Made by a program: the position numbers and the translations under genes | Notes under the pieces: model-generated | Told to the model about the DNA's origin: nothing | What the model saw: only the letters and a program-made list of their open reading frames with translations | Database searches by the model: none | From: Chloroflexota bacterium | GTDB taxonomy: Bacteria > Chloroflexota > Dormibacteria > Dormibacterales > Dormibacteraceae | Direction: 5' to 3' | DNA: 11,779 nucleotides | NCBI GenBank assembly: GCA_005888075.1 | Contig: VBKD01000078.1 | Coordinates: forward strand, 1-11,779 | Part shown: positions 8,137 through 11,779 of the stretch, piece after piece | Position numbering within the stretch: the first letter of the stretch is position 1 | Layout: each line of letters starts with the position of its first letter

Positions 8137-8894
8137 CTTCAGATGCGGCTCGGCATCTCGTGTCGCCGGACGGCTTGTGGTTCTGGAACGGCGTGGAAGA
8201 GCGTTGGGAGCCTGTGGCGGCCGACCGGCCAGAACCCGCCAAAGCGCCTAAATCGCCGGCGCCGCCGGAGAAGCAGCGGGATCGGGGTCTCGACTCATTC
8301 GCCGGCACCGTCCGGTCCGAAGACCTCGTCTATGGCCAGGCCGTGCTGGTCTGGGCACGCTGGATCCTCATCGGTACGGGGCTGCTTCTCTCGTTCTGGA
8401 GCCCGACCGACCTGCTGACGTTGCAGGTTCAGCTCGGGGCCATCATCGCCCTTGCATTCGGCAACTTTTACCTTCACGTCCAGCTGCTGCGAGGCCGGCC
8501 GGCGATCGACAACATCATCTACGGCGCGAGCCTCGCCGACATCGTGGTGGTGACGGCGCTGGTCATCGTGCAGCACGGTTACCCATCGCCGGTGTTCATC
8601 TTCTACTTCGCGGCGATCGTCGGAATCTCGGTCGCATTCCCAACGCCCATCGCCGCGATATACACCGCGCTGACCGTGGGCGTATACGGAGTCATCGCGC
8701 TGGCCAGCACGCCGGTGGATGACCTGCCGGCCGTGTTCACGCGACTCTTCATGATCGCGGCGATTGCCGTCTGCGGGAATGTCTTCGCCCGCAGCGAGTC
8801 GAGACGCCGCGCAGATGCGATCCGTATTCATCGGGAAATGGTCGACGAGGTCGAACGATTCCCGGCTCAACAGCAAGTGGCCACTAAGGCCTGA
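8133..8894 (+). CDS. Six-helix membrane protein resembling a histidine-kinase sensor region without a kinase
   Basis: This 253 aa protein begins with a cytoplasmic-looking stretch containing SPDGLWFWNGVEERW (11-25), a Trp-rich motif of the kind seen in short N-terminal modules of actinobacterial membrane proteins. A Pro/Lys-rich linker leads to EDLVYGQAVLVWARW (63-77) and about six hydrophobic segments (72-90, 97-118, 126-147, 152-170, 172-192, 199-219). The pattern, with an Asp in helix 3 (D136), an aromatic FIFYF stretch and a charged RSESRRR exit, matches the six-helix sensory domain found ahead of histidine-kinase or GGDEF domains. The protein stops after about 34 charged residues with no H-box or ATPase. 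GGAGGAGG lies upstream, and the ATG overlaps the preceding stop. It is a clear paralogue of the next gene. Function unknown. By context I infer a membrane partner or anchor of the PspA proteins. Confidence 0.85.
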   Translation: MTSDAARHLVSPDGLWFWNGVEERWEPVAADRPEPAKAPKSPAPPEKQRDRGLDSFAGTVRSEDLVYGQAVLVWARWILIGTGLLLSFWSPTDLLTLQVQLGAIIALAFGNFYLHVQLLRGRPAIDNIIYGASLADIVVVTALVIVQHGYPSPVFIFYFAAIVGISVAFPTPIAAIYTALTVGVYGVIALASTPVDDLPAVFTRLFMIAAIAVCGNVFARSESRRRADAIRIHREMVDEVERFPAQQQVATKA

Positions 8895-8899
8895 AGGAG
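8894..8899 (+). promoter_or_regulatory. Ribosome binding site AAGGAG for the second membrane protein
   Basis: AAGGAG begins on the last base of the preceding stop codon and ends eight bases before the ATG at 8908. It supports that start over internal methionines and shows that this gene can be initiated independently within the operon. Confidence 0.6.
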
Positions 8900-8907
8900 T
8901 GATTCAC

Positions 8908-9522
8908 ATGCCAAACATCCGCGAGGTACGGACCTCCGCGCAGGCCGAACAGGAAGACCTATTCTTCGGCCAGACCGTCCTCCTATGGGCGCGCTGGAGC
9001 GTGATCGTGGCGGGAATCGTACTGGTGCTGTGGACGGCCAAGTCGATCTCGTACCTGACCGCGACCATGCCGTTCTTCCTGGTCTTGATGGCGGTCAACT
9101 TCTTCCTGCACGGCCGCTACGTGATGGGAAGCCCGCTGAACCGAGCCATGGTGGTCGCCGCGAGCGCAATCGACGTGGTCTTGATCACGGCGATCGTGAT
9201 CTTCTGGCCCGGCCACCACGGGCTCGACAACCAGTTCTTCGTCCTCTACTTCCCTGTCGTGTTCGCCTTCGCCCTTGTCTTCACACGCCGCGTCGAGGCC
9301 GTCTATACCGTGGTCACTATGGTCGCTTACACCGCGGCCTGTATTGTCGTGGGCACCTTGCCCCTTGACGGCGGAAACGAAGACAAGGTGCTGGTGATGC
9401 GGCTGGTCCTAATCGCAGCGATGGGTTTTCTGGGCAACTACTACTTCCGAATCCAGCGCCGCCGGCTCGCCGAGGCGACGCAAGCCGAGCAGCCGCCCGT
9501 GGCGCACGCTGCGCATGCGTAG
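8908..9522 (+). CDS. Second six-helix membrane protein, paralogue of its upstream neighbour
   Basis: This 204 aa protein has about six hydrophobic segments (24-42, 52-72, 80-100, 109-125, 129-150, 161-180) and no signal peptide. It aligns along its length with the previous protein. Shared features are EDLxxGQxVLxWARW (16-30 here), N-aromatic-aromatic-L-H (64-68 versus 111-115), a helix-3 Asp (D89 versus D136), RLxxIAA followed by GN in the last helix (165-177 versus 204-216), and a basic cytoplasmic exit (RIQRRR). It lacks the Trp-rich N-terminal module of its neighbour and ends in a short Ala/Pro/His-rich tail. Like its neighbour it looks like a histidine-kinase-type sensor region without enzymatic domain. 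The start is supported by AAGGAG. The 13-base gap upstream and the tight junction downstream place it in the operon. Exact role unknown. Confidence 0.85.
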   Translation: MPNIREVRTSAQAEQEDLFFGQTVLLWARWSVIVAGIVLVLWTAKSISYLTATMPFFLVLMAVNFFLHGRYVMGSPLNRAMVVAASAIDVVLITAIVIFWPGHHGLDNQFFVLYFPVVFAFALVFTRRVEAVYTVVTMVAYTAACIVVGTLPLDGGNEDKVLVMRLVLIAAMGFLGNYYFRIQRRRLAEATQAEQPPVAHAAHA

Positions 9523-9529
9523 GCCGATG

Positions 9530-10240
9530 ATGGGCATTCTCGATCGAGTCGCCGGAATCCTGAAAAAGGGAGCGTCCGCCGCTCTGGCGCCCGCCCCGGA
9601 TCCGCGCGTGACTCATCTCACGTCTCACCAGAAGCAGCGAGCGCTGCTGAGCCAGGTGTCGAGGGCCGGGGAAGACGTTGCCGCGGCGAAGGAGCGTTTG
9701 CGGCTGGCGGCTGACGGCGTACGGGCGAAGCTTCCCGCCATGGAAGCCCAGGCACGCGAGGAGCTGCGGACCGGCCACCAGGCCATGGCCCGACTCACGG
9801 TGCAGCGGCGCCAGATGGTCCTGCGCGAGCTTCAGACGCTCGAGCGTCACCTGGCAGAGGTCGAAAAGGAGCAGGGTGCGCTGGGCATGATCGAGCAGAG
9901 GCTTTCAGGCGAGATCGAGGCTTTCGCCGCGCGCCAGGAAGTGATCAAGGCTCGCTACAGCGCGGCCGAAGCCCAGGTCCGAATCAACGAAGCGATGACC
10001 GGCGTCTCTCAAGACTTCGCTGACCTCGCCGGCGCGCTGCGCCGCGCTGAGGAGAACACCGAAAGCATGCAGGCGCGCGTCGCCGCGATCGACCGGCTTG
10101 TACGGGAGGGCGACCTCGACACGATCATGCTCGACCTCATGGGAGACGCGATGGACGAGCGTTACCAGATGATTGCGCCGGACGAAGAGGTCGAACGCCA
10201 GCTCGAGGCGATGAGCAAAGAGGAGGGTGCCTCCTCATAG
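9530..10240 (+). CDS. PspA/IM30 family protein, copy 2 (diverged N-terminus)
   Basis: This 236 aa coiled-coil protein belongs to the PspA/IM30 family. It opens with MGILDRVAGIL, the classic PspA amphipathic N-terminus, and carries ARYSAAEAQVRINEAMTGVS and RRAEENTESMQARVAAIDRL, which align with copy 1 (RYTAAEAEVRLKESFAGVS, RAEEKTERLQARARAIDSL). The signature AEDP of copy 1 (22-25) is APDP here at the same residue numbers, and the following helix is rewritten with a Pro/Ala-rich segment, so membrane binding or polymer contacts may differ. Three in-frame ATGs exist (9515, 9527, 9530). I prefer 9530 because family members begin with MGILD. The first would overlap the upstream gene by eight bases. 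No strong Shine-Dalgarno is visible, so coupling to the upstream stop is likely. Its stop is four bases from that of the convergent gene. Confidence 0.88.
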   Translation: MGILDRVAGILKKGASAALAPAPDPRVTHLTSHQKQRALLSQVSRAGEDVAAAKERLRLAADGVRAKLPAMEAQAREELRTGHQAMARLTVQRRQMVLRELQTLERHLAEVEKEQGALGMIEQRLSGEIEAFAARQEVIKARYSAAEAQVRINEAMTGVSQDFADLAGALRRAEENTESMQARVAAIDRLVREGDLDTIMLDLMGDAMDERYQMIAPDEEVERQLEAMSKEEGASS

Positions 10241-10244
10241 CCGT

Positions 10245-11708
10245 CTAGTCGGTGGCGGTGACGCGGGTCGCGAACTCGCTCAGCTTGTCGAGGCGGCCGG
10301 CGACCAGCTCAAACCCGTAATGGAGACGCCTGTAGTAAGTCGGCCGCGAGAGATGGAGCCGCTCCATGATCACCTCGTGGCTGCCCACCTTCTTGACGTA
10401 GTAGTCGAGCAGCAGGCGGCCCGCCTCGGCATCCCGGGGCGATGCTGAGACTACGAGCTCCTCAACCACATCGACCAGGGCGGAGCGCAAATCGGCCGCG
10501 GCGGCGTCGCCCTTGAGCCCGGGCAGGCGCGCCAGGGGATTTCGGCCGAGGGCTTCCGGAGTGCCGAGGTCGTCCAGGGCCGCCTTGACCAGCTGCTCGC
10601 GCGCCACGCTTGCCGGATCGAGCGTCCATCGCTCCTCCGCGGGCGCGACGGCCAGCTCGCTGGTGAGCGTGAGGATGCTGGGCACGCCGGACCGGAGGAG
10701 GCGGCCCATCAGCCAGCCGAGCATGGTCGACGCGATGATGGCGCCTGCCCACAGCGGCGCATGCCAAACTGACCCGGCCGGAAGCAGCGTGATCTCCAGC
10801 ATGTAGGCGACGGCAAAGGTCCCCGCGATCACGGCGCACAGCGATGCCGTCGGCTGTCCCGGCCGGCGAGCCCGCCACGCCACCCAGGCGTCGGCCACGA
10901 TGCCGGTGACGATCATCACCGGGATCAGCTTGAAATGCAGCTTGCTGACCGTCACCAAGAGGCCGTTGAGCGTGAAAACATAGGTCAGGGAACCGGGCCG
11001 CAGCTTGAAGCCGCTGTTCAGCAGAAGGCCGGTCCCGGCCAGGATCCCGGCCATGGCGAGAATGGCGGCGACGCCCATGTTCTCGTCGACCCACGGCAGC
11101 ACCTGGCTCAGGAACTCGTAGTCGCCTGCCGGCCACGGGTCGATCAGCGGATTGATGAACTGCGTGGCAAAGGTCACCGCGGACAGCAGAAGGGCCGCCG
11201 AGGTCAGGGTCACAAGACCGGCCACCGACTCGCCGCGGCGCGCGGCAGCCCGAAGCGGGCCGCTGACGATCACAGCGGCGGCGGCAATCTCGATGAGGTG
11301 TGGCGGGGTGAACAGGATGTCGAGGCCCACGCCCGTGCGGGGGAAGGCGGGCGACCAGAACGCATCGTCGAGAAGCCAGGCGCCGCCGAACACCAAGCAC
11401 GCCAGCAGCGTGTCGACGTAACCGTCCGGCAGCGCGCGATTCCAGCTCCGGCCGGCGCGAAGGCCTCGGGCAAACGTGCCGAAGAGGAACACGGTGAGCA
11501 GGGCCCATGCACCCTCGACGATGATGAAACCGGCTTGCGAGGCCTTTGCCTCGACACCGCCAGGAATGTGGACGTAGGCGTAGGCCGTGATGTATGCGCC
11601 CAGGACGAGCCCCGCGGACAGCACCACGTTCACCGCATCAAAGGTGCGGGGATCCTTAAGGAAACCGCGAAGGGAGATTTGAGATCTCACCCGGTTGGGG
11701 CAAACCAT
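10245..11708 (-). CDS. Multi-pass membrane protein with C-terminal helix-turn-helix domain, putative membrane-bound regulator
   Basis: This 487 aa protein has about ten hydrophobic helices between residues 27 and 338 and then a soluble C-terminal region of about 150 residues. The membrane part includes a DDAFWSP...TPPHLIE stretch (114-140) in the loop before helix 4, with a histidine (H137) that could be functional. I recall similar FWxPPH-type sequences in uncharacterised membrane proteins of Chloroflexota and Actinobacteria. The tail ends in a helix-turn-helix, EVIMERLHLSRPTYYRRLHYG (445-465), of the SRPTYYRRL type seen in sigma-region-4-like DNA-binding domains. No receiver, kinase or nuclease motif is visible, so a one-component, membrane-tethered transcription factor is the best guess. 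It converges on the PspA cassette with a four-base gap. Its upstream region shares a repeat array with that of the cassette, which suggests it controls both. The sensing ligand is unknown. Confidence 0.8.
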   Translation of the reverse strand: MVCPNRVRSQISLRGFLKDPRTFDAVNVVLSAGLVLGAYITAYAYVHIPGGVEAKASQAGFIIVEGAWALLTVFLFGTFARGLRAGRSWNRALPDGYVDTLLACLVFGGAWLLDDAFWSPAFPRTGVGLDILFTPPHLIEIAAAAVIVSGPLRAAARRGESVAGLVTLTSAALLLSAVTFATQFINPLIDPWPAGDYEFLSQVLPWVDENMGVAAILAMAGILAGTGLLLNSGFKLRPGSLTYVFTLNGLLVTVSKLHFKLIPVMIVTGIVADAWVAWRARRPGQPTASLCAVIAGTFAVAYMLEITLLPAGSVWHAPLWAGAIIASTMLGWLMGRLLRSGVPSILTLTSELAVAPAEERWTLDPASVAREQLVKAALDDLGTPEALGRNPLARLPGLKGDAAAADLRSALVDVVEELVVSASPRDAEAGRLLLDYYVKKVGSHEVIMERLHLSRPTYYRRLHYGFELVAGRLDKLSEFATRVTATD

Positions 11709-11710
11709 AC

Positions 11711-11716
11711 CCTCCT
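11711..11716 (-). promoter_or_regulatory. AGGAGG ribosome binding site with very short spacing
   Basis: On the - strand AGGAGG is followed by only two bases (GT) before the ATG at 11708. The motif is perfect but the spacing is shorter than usual. The next in-frame candidate, a GTG at residue 7, is 20 bases from the motif, too far. The ATG remains the best start, possibly with reduced initiation efficiency. Confidence 0.55.
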
Positions 11717-11729
11717 GGGCAGTCCTTGT

Positions 11730-11770
11730 TGAGACTCATTTCGACACCGGCCTGAGACTGCTTGTGAAAC
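11730..11770. promoter_or_regulatory. Candidate operator: second phased TGAGAC-like array, upstream of the regulator gene
   Basis: Read on the + strand, TGAGAC (11730), CGACAC (11742), TGAGAC (11753) and TGAAAC (11765) are spaced 12, 11 and 12 bases, exactly as in the array at 7309-7349. The two 41-base segments are identical at 30 positions without gaps. The best block is GAGACTGCTT followed by one variable base and TGA. The array lies 21-61 bases upstream of the - strand start at 11708, close enough to overlap a promoter, so repression or autoregulation is plausible. Relative to its gene it is inverted compared with the first array. Confidence 0.55.
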
Positions 11771-11779
11771 CGGATCCAG

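Noticed and set aside
8133..8894. Truncated or frameshifted histidine kinase
   Set aside because: No kinase sequence is found in any frame after the last helix. The next gene starts with its own Shine-Dalgarno 13 bases later and repeats the same kinase-less design, so the short form appears intended.
10935..11732. Open frame of about 265 codons on the + strand opposite the regulator gene
   Set aside because: Its composition (Gln, Arg, Gly, Glu rich with no hydrophobic pattern) is that of an antisense shadow of a membrane-protein gene. The - strand frame has clear membrane helices, an HTH and a Shine-Dalgarno.

Overview
This GC-rich bacterial window holds two functional blocks, a complete GlgE-type alpha-glucan operon and a PspA-based envelope cassette, plus a convergent gene for a likely membrane-bound transcriptional regulator. 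Every gene is recognisable to at least family level. The only intergenic stretches are about 122 bases (7286-7407) and 71 bases (11709-11779, running off the right edge), so no stretch over 300 bases lacks a gene. I see no tRNA, rRNA, CRISPR array, insertion sequence or attachment site.

Left block (1-7285, + strand): glgE, then a treS-maltokinase fusion, then glgB. The genes are joined by GTGA and ATGA four-base overlaps, so they are almost certainly one translationally coupled transcript. Together they encode the whole trehalose-to-glucan route. Trehalose is isomerised to maltose (TreS), phosphorylated to maltose-1-phosphate (maltokinase), added to a linear alpha-1,4-glucan (GlgE), and the chain is branched (GlgB). 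All catalytic residues I can place are intact. The glgE frame is open to the left edge, so its true start may lie outside the window.

Right block (7408-10240, + strand): a four-gene operon with a symmetrical plan. It runs PspA/IM30-family protein, six-helix membrane protein, second six-helix membrane protein paralogous to the first, second PspA/IM30-family protein. The two membrane proteins resemble the six-helix sensory part of histidine kinases with the kinase part absent. The only nearby candidate regulator is the convergent gene at 10245-11708 (- strand). It has about ten membrane helices followed by a C-terminal helix-turn-helix domain, with no kinase or receiver.

The most interesting signal is in the non-coding DNA. 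The intergenic region before the first pspA-like gene and the region before the regulator gene share a 41-base ungapped similarity (30/41 identical, 7309-7349 versus 11730-11770). It is built from TGAGAC-like hexamers spaced 12, 11 and 12 bases apart. This looks like a shared, helically phased operator and suggests that the regulator controls both itself and the PspA cassette. I infer a previously undescribed one-component membrane-stress circuit, not yet demonstrated.

Organism: high GC, compact operons and a membrane-anchored HTH protein of a type I associate with Chloroflexota/Dormibacterota-like or actinobacterial soil lineages suggest one of those. The glgE-treS/mak-glgB order with a fused maltokinase is also common in Proteobacteria, so the sequence alone does not settle the phylum.
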